From: Mercurialis annua
Taxonomy: Eukaryota > Streptophyta > Magnoliopsida > Malpighiales > Euphorbiaceae
Direction of reading: 5' to 3'
Assembly (NCBI RefSeq): GCF_937616625.2
Contig: NC_065570.1
Coordinates: 41,857,665-41,921,664, forward strand
Length of the DNA stretch: 64,000 bases
Shown here: positions 45,041-57,856 of the stretch, piece by piece
Numbering within the stretch: position 1 is the first letter of the stretch
How the letters are laid out: each line of letters opens with the position of its first letter
Position numbers and translations under genes: made by a program
The notes under the pieces: model-generated
Databases searched by the model: none
Seen by the model: the letters and a program-made list of their open reading frames with translations, nothing else
Told to the model about the DNA's origin: nothing

Positions 45041-45886
45041 AATGTTAGCTGTTCTAAAGAGACAAGCGGCAGTATTCGATGTAGGAATTTATTTGTTCCC
45101 TTTTGAAGGTATACAAACATAGAGAGAGGACCTGGCAATCCGCTTTAAAATTTGGAATTAATTTAGCCTTTCTCCTAGTTAAATGCATGGACAAACACTT
45201 GATTGTACTAGTATTGGAGTTGTAATAAAATAAAGGGGTTTTACTCGATTGAATTATGTATTTAGGTCTGGCCTAACAGAATTTTTTGAAAATCTGGTTT
45301 AGAAAACTGGAAAAGTTTTTAGGTCGGACATATGACTAAGATTGAATTGGTAATTTTTTTTTAAAATTGACTTGGAATCCTTACATCGACACTCATGCCT
45401 CAAATACACACATTATTTTAGGTATTTCCCTAGAGGGTAGTGTCTAGGCTAGAATGCATGTGGGTTGAGTCATGGGTTTTGGTAGTAACTGGTTTATGGC
45501 TCCCACGGACTGATATACCTTTGATAAGTTTCCTCAATCACGAGTACCAGCGACTGAGATACTGTGGAGAGTAAAGCTACTCCGCTTAAGACGTTCCGGA
45601 TGTTGGAGTGCAACGCCGAAGCATGATATCGGCTATCTGCATCGGGGGTGATAAGGTACTCCTAGAGAGAAAATCTAATGCAATGATGCAGGTATATATG
45701 ACTGGCACGTAAAAATGGAGATTGAAAAGGCGCAAGAAGTGCAGTTAGGTCCATGGAAACCATGTTTTAAAACAATTTTAAAAATGTTTATGTTTTAAAA
45801 ATGGTTGATTTTATCATCCCAGTGGAGTCGCCACTGTGAGCGGAAGCGGGGGTTTCGGGGTCCCGTTCGCCTAAGCTTATGGCAGG
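45041..45886 (-). mobile_element. Leader of a minus-strand Tat/Ogre-like element
   Basis: No coding frame. The reverse complement of 45813-45833 begins TGGCGACTCCACTGGG, the tRNA-Arg type primer site used by Ogre/Tat elements, with 'gaccccgaaacccccgcttc' upstream of it. Internal sequence therefore runs leftward from 45813 and the LTR lies to the right. The solo LTR at 45887-48920 is inserted between this leader and the LTR side. Confidence 0.55.
45813..45833 (-). promoter_or_regulatory. Primer binding site, tRNA-Arg type (Tat/Ogre)
   Basis: Minus-strand TGGCGACTCCACTGGGATGA. A partial second copy, minus-strand TGGCGACTCCAC, lies at 48957-48968. Confidence 0.6.
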
Positions 45887-48800
45887 TGTAATACCCTAAA
45901 AGTATTACGATAATTGAATCCTGTCACGAGTCCTAAATGGTGAAATTTATGTCAAGTAAGTTGGTAATGAGACTCAACTTAAGAAATATAAATGGAATAA
46001 GAGAATTAATCGGATCACGAAATAATGATTTGAAGTAAAAATTATTATTCGTTGAAGTAGTCATTAGCGAGACTAAGCGAAAGCTAAAATATTGATATAA
46101 AATATAATAGAAATCTCGAGCTAATAATTTTTATGCCGTCATCCATGAAATATTCTTTATAATTAATCAGAAAAATATTTTCGAAAATTTAGCACGACGG
46201 TTAATTGAGAATTTGAGTTAAAAGTGAAAATTAACCGTTTTAAACTAAAATAAACTTTTAGCCCCTTTGAGTGGACTTTTGTCTGAAAACTTGCATAAGA
46301 AGGTGTTCGCATCTGTATTTATCTTTATGATAGAAAAAAGACTTCATTTCTCCATTTTAGCTCCTAAAATGCCAAACTAGCACCTCCTGGCTAACTCCAT
46401 GGTTTCTTCACTAAAACACGAGGTTTTTGATGCAAATGAAGTCTAAGCCTAAGGTAATCAAGGAAAGATAAGTAATTTGAAGTTTTTGTGGTTTAATTGG
46501 ATGATTTGTTGAATTGAAATTTTAGGGTTCTTAAGCTAAAATTTGGGATTTTTGTGTATAATGTTGTAATTTTATCATGAGCTTTCATGGAGCAAATTGA
46601 TGATGAATTTGAGCCCAAAGCCCTTCGGCCATGAGATACCATTCAAGGTGAGATGAAATATGAAATTTATGGGTTTAGGTTGATGACATTGGATGAGTTT
46701 ATGGTATGTGTATTCGACAATCTACATAGAAATATTGATGTTTGATGATTGATATTAATATTGATATTGATGGTTATTGAGTTGCTTGATTAGGCTTGAA
46801 TAATTGATGAAATATTGGATATGAGACTTAGTTAGCAGTTTGTCCATCAAGCTAAAATCATATTTTTTTTATTAAATAATGGTTATAAGAAATTAGTTTG
46901 AGTTTATTAGAGCATAAAATAAAGTAAAAATGATGTATTAATGTTGATTATTTAATGAAAGTTTGAATGAAATTTTGAAATGAAAAGGGTAAATGGAATT
47001 TAACCCCTAATCCTAATTGATGATATAAAGTTCAATTGGTGATTTTAGGCTTTGTTGTGAACACTTAAGGCTAAATTGAAGATTAATTTGGTTGATTATG
47101 TTGCTTGAAAGATTGAAGGAAAAATAGAGATTGTATTGGGCCATATGTGAAATTCATGTATGTAATTTGAATAAATGTTTAAAACATGGATTTCAATGTT
47201 TATATTGGGGTATATGGGCTGGACTATGTTGATATAAAAATGTGATTGCGTTATGTTTTAGGTCTCGATATGTTATAAGTTACGATAAAAAGTGTACACA
47301 AAATAGTTCGACGGTTATGCGATAGAATGTTATATGGTTATTAACTAATCATGAACCATTAATAATTATTGTTGTGAAGTATAATAGTAGTGGAAATGAT
47401 GATTCTAAGTTGATATCATCGAATGAGTTATTTGATATGGAATTCAAATAACGATCATAAATGACTACGAGGCCGATTAGTCGACAAACTAAAATACAAC
47501 GAAAAGAAAAGTTTGAAATTGAGTAAGAAGACAGTTATTTGATAAATAAATCAAATAACACTGAAAGCTTAGGTTTGAATGATAAACCTAAAATACACAA
47601 AAGAAATAGAACTTCGCTACATCAATAAACGTAAATAGAAAAGTATCGGGTTAGACACGATAACATGACGAGCTATGCGTATGCGATTTATTCTCAAGTC
47701 TAATGTATCTACTGAATTAGATTCTCACTCGAGATATATTTGATGATATAGTTTTGATAAGGCAACCTACTAGCGGATAAGGATCTCAGGGAGCTTGAAG
47801 AGCATTGTAATTGATCGAAGTTATTGAATAGCAAGCAGTGAGTTTATATTTTACTGTCGATTATTAATACTGCATTATTTTATAAAAATGCTTTATTTAA
47901 AACGCACAATTACATTTAAAAGCTCTGAAACCTAATATGGATCCGATGAAACAAGCTATCTATTCGGCATCAATAGAACTGTGTCTACACTAGATGAACG
48001 AAAGATATGAACAATAATACATTTGAAGTACATAATGTGCAAACGACATCGAATAAAATGTGAAGCGAGAAAGAACCTCCCTAAATATGGACTGATACTA
48101 GTTTAACTCGGTTGAACTATCTCAGGAGTGCATCAGGAAATGATTAATATAAGTTAACTCGGTCGAATTATCTCGAGACTGCATCAATCGAGATGCTAGC
48201 TTAACTCGATAGAACTATCACGGGACATGTATCTCCCAGTTAACTCGGTTGAATGATCCCGAGACTTGGGACTAATGATTGAGCGCGATCGTATAAGTAA
48301 AAGATATGAATGTAATCGAAAAGCATAACTAACAGGAAACACAATGAACGTATGGTTTCATTCGGCTCAGTATTTGGAATGCATATAAAGGTATTTATTT
48401 TTGATTAATTTCCTACAGTAATTATGAACTTACTCAGTGTCAACTGACCCCCCCCCCCCCCCCATAGTATTTCCTTTCAGGTAAACATGTTTTGACAAGA
48501 CGGACTTCCACCTTTTTCAAGAAGTCTATACGTACAGTAAGAGGAAGTCTATCTGTAGTGTTGCAGCAGTCAGGACTTAATGTTTATAAGTAGTTTGTCA
48601 AACGGCATGTACATTTTACCCATACAATGATGTATATGAAAGATTTTTGAAAACTGCATTTTAAACTGTTTGCTTTAATACGGAATTGACCATACTAGGA
48701 TGTGAGACATCGCATTATAAGACCCATGTTCCTATTTAATGTCTTCAGATTTGGATAAACGTTGAAACATTTTTATGAAAACATTTTATGAAAGTTTATA

Positions 48801-48920
48801 TGATTGATTAATTAAAAGTTCGTGAAACATTTATAACATTTTTAAGGCTTTCTACGGGTTTTGGAACTACCATTCCTATTACCTAGCGCCAGTCTCGACT
48901 CAAGATTTCGGGTTGTGACA
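45887..48920 (+). mobile_element. Solo LTR (M)
   Basis: Begins TGTAATACCCTA and ends GGGTTGTGACA. Flanks GCAGG (45882-45886) and GCATG (48921-48925) are a 5-bp duplication with one mismatch. It carries four copies of the 'taactcggt.gaactatc.c' motif at about 48110-48265 and a run of 16 C at 48448-48463. About 3.0 kb, no internal region. It splits the Tat/Ogre-like leader. Confidence 0.8.
48448..48463. repeat. Poly-C run (16)
   Basis: Sixteen C in the position where related LTRs read 'ctgaccccg'. Either a local expansion or a homopolymer sequencing problem. Confidence 0.9.
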
Positions 48921-50560
48921 GCATGACTTTATTTTTGGGAAGGTCTTACAGTAAATGTGGAGTCGCCACCAAGCTCATCTAGCAAATGCCTTTTATATGG
49001 ACTCGATAACCTACTCGCTTACGGGTAATATTGCCGTACGCCGGACCAAAAGACCAAGTTTGTGGACTTATCCCGACTCGTGTGCTTTGCTTATCAGTTT
49101 CCGTTTTAACTTACTAAACGTATAGATATCATTTCGACATATATTGCAATTTATAGGATATATTGCTGGATATGTAAATACTTTTGAAAGAGGTAAACAC
49201 GTTTGACACGCATCTGACATGATCTAGACTGGCAGGCAAGTAGTAGTTATCCCTAAGCATTAATCTAAACTTGGCGGTTTCTAACAAATAATCAAGTATT
49301 GCTTGTCTGAATATTTTTCATGCACAAATCCTAAATTGAATGTCTAAGTTTGATTGATTTTATTAGGTAATTCTTGAAATCTTATACAACCTCTAATTAC
49401 ATTTTTGATGCAATCCTAAAATGTCTAGGTGATTGGTTGGATTTGATTTGATTTTCTAAATTAATGTGGTTATTCCTTTAGCCTGTTAATATGGGATTTG
49501 GCATGCTTTTGGAAAGCGATAAACGGTTTCAAGGTACTTATGGGCAGTTAGAAAGACTTGCAAGGTTAGGAATACTTTTAAACCTCGTTGACTTTAAGCA
49601 ATGGACACTCACCACGCTTTGACCATTTGTGTGGTCAGAATTGGTTCTTGGTCAGATGACAAAAGTTATTTGTCTTGTCTATATGGTTCCAATGGATTGA
49701 ACCGGGATTGATTCCGATTTTGGGTTAACCCGGAATCCCTTCTGGAAGTTGTTGGACTCGTCGGTTGTAGGCTTCAAGGCCAGATTGGCTTAACAGATTA
49801 CACTTTTGGGCTCCGAGGCCAAAATAAAACAGGGATTGACCATTACAAAATAGAATATGAAAGTTCATTAAAAACCATAAACGTTGGATCAAATAGGGCC
49901 CAATTCCAAGCTCAAAGAAGCCCATAAACATAAAGACAAAGTTGATCGGGCCTGGGAGGTTATGAGGGTCGATTTCTGGGCAGGGAGAAAAGGTGAGCAT
50001 CGCGCCACTAGAGTGGCCGCAGCGGCAGTTCAAACCGGCGGTGGTGCCGGTTTGATTGGCCACGACGCAGTTCGTGCAGGGACAATATGTTTTATATTTC
50101 ACTCATTTTCCATTCAAAAACGCTAAAAAAACACATCAAACACAGAGGAAAAGATATCAAAATATTCTAGAACTAATTTATGAAGATTAAACAGTCATTA
50201 AACACTCTAAATGACAATTTCCTAAGCAGTTTTTACAGTAAAAGGACAGACACGTCAAGAATGTAAATAAAAGACGGTTCATCTCTAACATTCTTCCTAA
50301 GTACTGAAATAAGACAGTTTCAAAATTAATGGATTAAAAACTTTATGTTTGACCTAAAACATGTTTCATAACTTAATTTTACAGTAATTATGGCAAATCA
50401 AAGAAAACAGCAATTATGGAAATTGACAACAAAATAATGAAGCTAAGCTAAACATGCAACCTAGATTCCATAAACAGACGATTACGGATGAAAAGTGATA
50501 GAAGCTAAATCTGCAACCTAGATTACAAAATTAGACGAATACGAATGAAAATCAAGGTTG
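48921..50560 (-). mobile_element. Tat/Ogre-like LTR, minus strand, truncated
   Basis: Sequence at 49330-49800 matches, in reverse, 59230-59700 (shared 'aacctcgttgactttgagt'-type text, the 'tgggcagtt' and 'ggttaacc' segments in the same order). The partner at 57857 onward is a plus-strand LTR with polypurine tract, so this copy is a minus-strand LTR. It includes a GC-richer block (49960-50080) also present in the partner. The far end is cut near 50560 by the copia remnant. Open frames here (49725-50126) are spurious. Confidence 0.55.
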
Positions 50561-50564
50561 AACA

Positions 50565-51386
50565 GGAGATCAATGTGAGTGAGGATGAAGATGATGAAGA
50601 CATGGTTTTGATTTCTAAGAAAGAAAGGGAATGAATATTGAGGAAAAAGTCAAAAGCTCAAAGATATGAGTAAAAGGGAGAGTCATCAAACTTTAAAAGA
50701 TCATCAACACCTAAGTAAACAACTTCTACTTCTAGAAGGGATGTCCCTTGCTATGGTTATTGCAAACAGGGTCACACAAAACCGGAATGCCGGTAAGGAG
50801 CAAAGAAATCCTTTAATAAGGATAAAAAGGGATTCTTGACTACTTGGGATGATGATAGTGAATCTGATGAAGAGTACCAAGAGGCAAGAGAAAATCTTCG
50901 CTTTATGGATCTAGTTTATGAATCTTTATCCGAGCTAAGTAATCCACCCTTTCTTTCTTGGTATGGTATAGGCATAGAATCTCATAATAGCTCTAGTGAT
51001 ATTGTTGTTATGAAATATGTTGCTATCGTTTCCAATGTTATCAATGTTGAGGGTATCTTGGTTGATAACTCTTTGGTTTATGAGATTGATGATGATTGTC
51101 ATGACATGGTAAATGAGCTAACTAACGTATATAGTGACTATCAATGCCAATATGAAGCTTTTCAAAAAGGAAGCATTTAAGGCTAACAATGAGATGCTCA
51201 ATTTGAAGAAAGATATTTAAGACTTAAAGTCTTTTTTAGAATCTATCCCTAAGTAAGATGTCCATGTCTTGCTTAAGGAAAATGAAACACTAAAGAGCGA
51301 AATTCTTTCTCTAAGTAGCTTTATCTCAAGATTTCACAAAGGGAAGGAATCTTTGGACAATCTTCTTGATTCCCAAAGAAACCCAA
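50565..51386 (+). pseudogene. Copia gag remnant with damaged zinc knuckle
   Basis: A plus-strand reading has a Ser/Lys-rich part, then a zinc-knuckle-like 'CYGYCKQGHTKPEC' (50749-50790), then an acidic 'WDDDSESDEEYQEARENLRF' stretch (from about 50841) and, near the end, 'GKESLDNLLDSQRN'. This order is typical of the gag C-terminus of plant copia elements. The second Cys is displaced by one residue (C-x3-C in place of C-x2-C), and several stops and frame changes occur. The solo LTR at 51387 interrupts it; the reading resumes at 53187. Confidence 0.6.
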
Positions 51387-53181
51387 TGTAATACCCCAAA
51401 GTATAAAAGACTCGAGCAGGTCAGTTTTAGGAATTCTAATACAGAAAAATTTAATATTAGAATTCAAATAAAGGATAAGAATTAAGACTAAATGAAGTGG
51501 CGAGAAAAGGTTATTAAAATTAAGTTTAAGTCCCTAATTGGTAAATAATAAATTAATTCTCGCAAATTGTAATTAAAAGATTTTGACAGAAAAATATTAA
51601 TTCTTGGATTCGTATTATTTATTGGATATAAATAATACGTGTGAGTTTGGATTAAAACGAATAAGTAATCGTTTAATTGAAAGATAAGTTAAAATAGAAA
51701 GTTTAAAAGAGAATTGTTTTAAGTTAAAGAAATCAAGGACTAAAACAGAATATTGGCCAAAGTATATATATGAGATTCATATTCATCAGTTGATGGATCC
51801 AGAAGATAAAGGGAAAGAAGAAAATATGGTGATCCATTTCGATAAGCTACTAGGCCGACGAGCTACTATGCCGACAAGCTACTAGGCCAACGAGCTGGAA
51901 TAGCTACGAGATCGAATGACGCATGGAATCTACATGATTGATTGATGACATTGCGGTGTTTGGGATAGCGGTTTCAGTGAGTTGCATTTTACTTTCGCGT
52001 ATTATTTATAAAAGTTAATTTCATATATTATGAATGTTATTATCAAATACATCGCATTTATACGATTTGAATACATGATGCATAAGTTTTATCGATTGTT
52101 TGAATATAAGTATCTAGTGTGCGATCCGAAGAAACTAACTACCTATTGGGTGTCAATAGGCTGTGTGATCACCAGTATTTGAATCAGTCTAGCGTGTCTA
52201 GATTATTAATGATGATATGAATGTGCATGATATGAATATGAAAGGTGGAAATCGATGAGAGATACAAGTTGAACTCGATGGAACTATCTCGGGACCCGTA
52301 TCTAGTGGGTTGAACTCGGTCGAATTATCTCGGGACCCACAACTTTGGATTAAGCAGTGGCATGAGTTGACCCGATTATATTATGTCGGGACTACGCCAT
52401 GTGGTCGCGGTTGAACTCGGTTGAACTATCTTGGGACCGGACCATTTGGATTGAAATGATTTGATACGAATATGATACGAATACAAAAGCTAGGAGTTTC
52501 ACGATCAGGTTTCGATCGGATCTATCGCTTGAGAATGTTATATTATTTTCTTATATCATAAATTGATTTCATTTACGATTTGAGCATGCGATGTTATGTT
52601 TTTATAATACCGTTAGTAATTTGCAAGCTCACTCAGTATTTTCCCAAATACTGACCCCTCACTTTTGATGTCTTTCAGGTGACTGGAGTCGGATCAGACA
52701 AACCATTCCCTTTGTGCCAGAAGTCGATTGGCTTGCACAAAGTACGAATTCATATAGAGCTGTAGTAGACAGTAGGTATTAGTATAAGACTAATGATTTA
52801 TTTTCAAACAGTATTTTGTATTGCAAATTCTAATATGGTTATGAATGGTATTTTTTTATAAAACGTGTTTTATCCGTTTGAGATCTTTACCAATTTCCAT
52901 GAGTGAGATTGGTCGTGATTATGATTAGAAACAGGGCAGTGCTGGATATGAGATATCGCTTTATAAGACCCTGGTTTTTAAGAATCGTTTCGCATCAGTT
53001 TTCAGAAAATGAATATGATAATTTAATATCTATAAGTATATTATTTAAAGGAATTTTTCTTAAAACGTTTTATCTATAGTATTTGCAAAAAATTTATAGT
53101 ATTTTAGGCTTGCTACGGGATTTGGAGCTCCCACTCCCATTCCCTAGCGCCAGTCTCGGCCCTCGATTTTGGGTCGTGACA
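51387..53181 (+). mobile_element. Solo LTR (K), 1.8 kb
   Basis: Begins TGTAATACCCCA and ends GGGTCGTGACA. A perfect 5-bp duplication CCCAA flanks it (51382-51386 and 53182-53186), and the copia reading is continuous across it. Shorter than the 3-kb LTRs here but shares their ends and four copies of the 'gaactcggt.gaactatc.cgggac' motif (about 52265-52440). Confidence 0.92.
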
Positions 53182-53186
53182 CCCAA

Positions 53187-54375
53187 CCATAAAATTTGGG
53201 ATTGGCTATAGTCACAACCCCTCTTCCTCAAATATGACTATTTTTGTGAAGGCTTCTTCATCTCAAACTTCTTCTATAAACATTCCTCTTTCTCTGGTCA
53301 AACCAGAAGAGATGAAAAAGAGGTATGCTCAAGCTCCCAAGGCTAAGCCATTTTTGGATCCTAAGCCCAAGAGTAAGGTAGGTACAAGACCCCCTAGACA
53401 TACGCATGCCTCTCAATATAGTCACAAATGGGAAAAGAGAAGTATGAAAAAGAATCATGTTCATTCATATCCTTATGGTCAATCTCATAAAAATGCTCAT
53501 GCATACACATATGATCACTCTTGTGCACATTTCTATGCTCGCACATGTGAGTCTCCTAGAGCTAAGACTTATCCATCTTATGCTCACATGTCCCATAAGC
53601 TTCAATGTGTTTATTGCATGAGATATGGTGACAAGAATGTTGATTCCTATGTTAGAAAGCCAACTGAGGCTAATTCCCTTGGACTATTCTAGTGCTAACT
53701 TCCAAGGACCCAATGTTATTTAGGTACCTAAAGGTTGAGTTTGTTTGTTCTAGGTGCCAAAGGATTCTGTAGTGAATAAAACCAAATGGTATGTCAATAG
53801 CGGTTTTTCTAGGCACATGATCGGCCATATCTCCAACTTAACCCAATTGGAACATAAAAAATTTGGAAACGTCACCTTCGGTGATGATGCCAAAGGTCAT
53901 GTTGTGGGGATAGTCAAGATAGGTAACTCTTATTCTCCTTCTATAGGATATGTGTGGCTTGTAAATGGTCTAAATCATAATCGTTTGAGTGTAAGTCAAT
54001 TGTGTGACAAGGGCCATAATGTCAACTTCGATTCTAAGGCTTGCTATGTTATCCAACCAATGGATAACACGGTTATCTTTAAAGGAAATCGAAGGCAACA
54101 CACTTACATAATTTACTTGGATACGCTTGAAAACAAATATGGAAATTGTTTACTATCACTTAGCAATAAGTCTTGGTTGTGGCACTGTCGACTTGGTTAT
54201 GCTAGCTTAGACCTCTTAAATGAGGTTAGCAAGGATGAACTATTCAAAGGTTTGCCCAAACTAAATTTTTTAAAAGACAAATTGTGTGGACGTGGCCAAA
54301 TAGGAAAACAAACAAGTCTTCTTTTAAAGCTAAAAATGTTGTTTCTACCTCTAGACAATTCTAATTTCTTCACTC
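53187..54375 (+). pseudogene. Copia protease and pre-integrase region, decayed
   Basis: It continues the gag remnant after the solo LTR. A His/Tyr/Lys-rich segment at 53234-53690 is followed by the frame at 53754-54461. This has a protease-like 'WYVNSGFSRHM' where the family has Asp-Ser-Gly; the catalytic Asp is Asn here. Further on is the GAG-pre-integrase zinc region 'WLWHCRLGYASLDLLNEVSK' with 'GLPKLNFLKDKLC'. The frame then loses similarity at about 54375, where unrelated repeat sequence starts, so integrase core and reverse transcriptase are absent. Not functional. Confidence 0.75.
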
Positions 54376-55390
54376 CTTCATTAACAAACAGTAGGCGCAG
54401 AAGACTTCCCCAGCCGGACAGATGGGGAAGAAGACTTCCTCAGCAGACAGAAAGAAGGTAGAAGACTTTCTTACCCAGACAGCAGGGGGCAGAAGAAGCC
54501 CTCACCATCCAGATTAGAAGACTTAAGGTCCCCACCACTCTAGAAGTACAGCATAACAGGCACCATGCCCCCACCATCCAGAAACGGAAATCTGAATAGC
54601 AAAGGGAGCATCAGAATCCCTACAACATGCTTCCGGCGTCTTACAGAATCAAGCATAAGCCTCTGATATCCTATAGAATAAGCACAGGCCCAGAAACCTC
54701 CACAAGCAAGACACGCCTCGAAAACCACATGCTACAAGCCTCTACAATCCGGAACAGGCACTATGCCGCTACTATCTTGAGGCGGAAATCCGGATAGTCA
54801 GGGGCGTCGAAATCCTCGTCAAAAGTTCCAGGCCTTCTACCCAGCTAAAATCACTATGCATATACCGTCCTGCGAAGAATATCTGGATATCACGGGGCGT
54901 CAAAGACCTCTAGACAGGCGTCGGGCCTCCGCCCACTGCAACCTACGACCCAGATCGTCTATGCAGTACTACAAGAAACTAGAGAGCAGTTATTGTAGAA
55001 AAATTGCGTACATGCATACATATAGAACAGATCATATTGCATTCTTGCATTTTTACCCTTATCTGTGTAGATATGGTACATAGCAGATCTCTTAGGTTTA
55101 GATCTCTTTTCTAGAATTTATTTTTGCCATTTATACCTTCTTCAAATGAATATTTTCTTGTTAGGAGTTATAATTTGAATAAGAATTCTTTATTTGTTTA
55201 CAATGTGTAATTAAAAAATGAGGTTCTATCGAGCGATTTCCATTTCAATTAGTTTTATTTTTAATTCAACGATTGACTAAAAGAAAGTATTACTACACAG
55301 CATCCATCTCACCCCAGAATTAGGACAAGGCACCAGTCCTACTCCAACACTAGAACAAGCATCAAATATTAGCTTCAAAAGCAGAAAACA

Positions 55391-55676
55391 GGGAGGCATC
55401 AGGTCTCCACCGGCCAAAAGACAAGGGGCATCGGGTCTCCACCAACCAAAAGACAGTCGGCATTAGGTCTCCACCAGCAAAAAGACATGGGGCATCGGGT
55501 CTCCACCAACAAGAAGATATGGGGCATTAGGTTTCCACCAAACAAAAGACAGGGGCATTAGGTCTCCACAAGCTACAAATCTGGGGGCATCAAGTCTCCA
55601 CCGGCCATAAATAAGGGGGCATTAGGTCTCCACCAGCCAAAGGTTAGGGGCATCAGGTCTCCACTAGCCAGAAGTC
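55391..55676. repeat. Minisatellite 1, about 31 bp x 9
   Basis: Nine imperfect units with core gcatcaggtctccaccagcc, unit length about 29-33 bp. Spacers vary, copies are not identical. Confidence 0.9.
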
Positions 55677-56789
55677 AAGATATAGAAGTTTCCCACAAGA
55701 CAAGAACGCAAACATGTATTCAAAATAAACAAATAAGCAGAGCACTATCAAAGAAATACGACATCTACAGTACAAGAACGTAAAATCAACTCGTCGGAGT
55801 TCCACCCCTGCGACAACGACTCAAGGTTGCCATCCTATCTCCCAAGGAGCATATCAGCATCACCCAGAACCTAAAGCCCTGGCACGCCAACTGGAGGCAA
55901 CTCACATAGAAGACGGGGTAGCACAAGATTGTCCAAGTAGCTTTGTCTAGGAGTATATGCAAACTTAACCACCGTATAACCTTTGTGTTCCGGACAAAGA
56001 GCAAGGGTCACGACATCCCTCCCGCACAGCATTTACAATGGTGGTCCCCAAGGAATCATATGGGCACTAGGTCCGATCCACCAGCAAGAGACACGCTCAC
56101 CCAGAATCTAGGACCAATAATTCGGGCCATGCATCAGATATCGCACACCCAATCTCTCAGTAGCACCCTGCATCCAGCGAGGTCAAATCTCCCCCGGTGG
56201 GATGTTCCGCGACGAATGGATCTGCATAATACCTCAAGTAAGTATACAAGTCAAATATAGCTTAAACACTAACCAGTTTGTTGTATGTTGTGTACACCAA
56301 TCCAGGTCAGCTCATTTGGCTACTCTTTACAAGCAACTCCTAGACTCCGAGTCAGAATGCGAAAAATATCCCAAAATCTCAGCAACGGAAAACCTATCTC
56401 AGGTAAAAGTTTGAAATCCTGAAAGAGTGACAGACCGAATCACCCCAATTTGAGAAAATACAGATAAAAATTAATAACGATGTATCCACTTTCCCTTGAA
56501 GCATTTATAAGTGCAAGCCTTCCATGGACATGCTACTTCGAGCCATTTTCCCCCAATAAACCCAAGACCAAAAGACTCCACAATAAATGCAGAATAAGAA
56601 AACTCACCGTTGGATTTGGACAACCAAAAATACAGACATCCCAAAGGATGGACAGTCAAAAATATACACTCGCTAGAGAATGGATTGAAAAATAATCAAG
56701 ACAGACCAGAGCCTAGAACCTTCAGAGAGGATGCCCCATAACATGGAAATCATAAGTAAAGAAACTCCAGAAGATAAGTGAAACCCCGG

Positions 56790-57120
56790 TGGATCTGAAC
56801 AAGCCCCAGAGGATCATAACAAGCCTCAGAACCTTCAAGATTAGCCTAGAGGATCAGAACAAGCACCAGAGCCTTAAGGACAAGCCCAGAAGATCTAAAC
56901 AAGCTCCGGAGCCTTTAAGACAAGCCCTAGAGGATCATAACAAGCCCAGAGCCTTGAGGAAGAGCTTAGAGGATCAGAACAAACCCCAAAGCCTTCAAGA
57001 CAAGCCATAGAGGATCAGAACAAGCCTTAGAACCTTCAAGACATGCTCTAGAGGATTAGAACAAGCCTCAGAGGATCAGAGTAAGCACCAAAGGGTCGGA
57101 ACAAGCCCCAGAGGATAAGA
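56790..57120. repeat. Minisatellite 2, about 40 bp x 8
   Basis: Imperfect units built from 'agaggatcagaacaagcc' and 'cagagccttcaagacaagcc'. Confidence 0.88.
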
Positions 57121-57174
57121 GAATTACCCATAAGACAGGATTCAAATGACCAACAAAGGCTAAGCTCCATTTAT

Positions 57175-57420
57175 GGCATAAAAACGCCGGAATACGGTAG
57201 ACATACATCGAAGCGTGGTATAAAGACACCGTAGATGGCATAAAGACGCTGAAATACGTTAGAGAGACACCGAAATATGGTACGGAAACACCATAAATGG
57301 CAGAAAGACGCCAAATCCTGGTAGAAAGAGATCAGCATACGGTAGAAAGACACCGAAGATCGGTAGAAAGACACCGAAAATGGAAGAAAGATGCCAATGC
57401 CTGGTAAAAAGACACCAACA
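57175..57420. repeat. Minisatellite 3, about 20 bp x 12
   Basis: Imperfect units around 'ggtagaaagacaccgaaa'. The minus-strand open frame over it is only the repeat read through. Confidence 0.88.
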
Positions 57421-57841
57421 TTCTTAATTGTGGAATAATTAACGGAATCAAGGCACCTATTCAATAGGGTAGCCCTTGGGACGGCCAAGGGGATGTTGTC
57501 CCTAATAAAAACCTAAGAAGGTCTGAACACGATAATTACAAGGGTCCGAGCCATCGGGTCACTCACAGGACGGCTGAGAGTTTATTGCTCCATTCCACGG
57601 GGCACATACTCAGGCAGCCCAGACTCAATGGTAGCTGAGAAGCTCCCGGCCAGATGTGGAGTAGACTAGAACTAGGGGGTATGAAGTTAGAGTCATGAAC
57701 CACGATGGGTAATCCTCAGGCTAGGGCATTACCATACTAACGGGCGAGCGAGTACCTTTGATGGTGGGCTGTATCCTTGTCTCTTATCTTATAACAAGTC
57801 TCTTCTTTGACAAGAATTGACATACTTCGTCAATTCTCGTT

Positions 57842-57856
57842 AAAGAGGGGGCAAAC
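57842..57856 (+). promoter_or_regulatory. Polypurine tract, Tat-like
   Basis: AAAGAGGGGGCAAAC directly before LTR start TGTATACACC. Confidence 0.65.

Larger units (their letters stand above)
54376..57856 (+). mobile_element. 3' non-coding region of a Tat-like gypsy element, rich in minisatellites
   Basis: No family-type coding frame is visible. Three tandem-repeat blocks and a diffuse longer repeat (similar units near 54540-54640 and 54740-54830) occur in order before a polypurine tract (AAAGAGGGGGCAAAC, 57842-57856) and an LTR start. Tat/Ogre-lineage elements are known for variable 3' untranslated regions with tandem arrays. The left boundary is the end of copia similarity, so upstream coding parts are missing. 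Confidence 0.55.

Noticed and set aside
49725..50126. Overlapping open frames on both strands in a GC-richer region
   Set aside because: The region corresponds to part of the Tat-like LTR also found inverted near 59000; no recognisable protein.
55391..55676. Spaced repeats that look like a CRISPR array
   Set aside because: Repeat units are imperfect, spacers are short and related, and the host is a plant; this is a retroelement minisatellite.
57171..57488. 105-codon minus-strand frame rich in Phe, Tyr and Ser
   Set aside because: It is the 20-bp minisatellite read through; periodicity of the repeat makes the frame.
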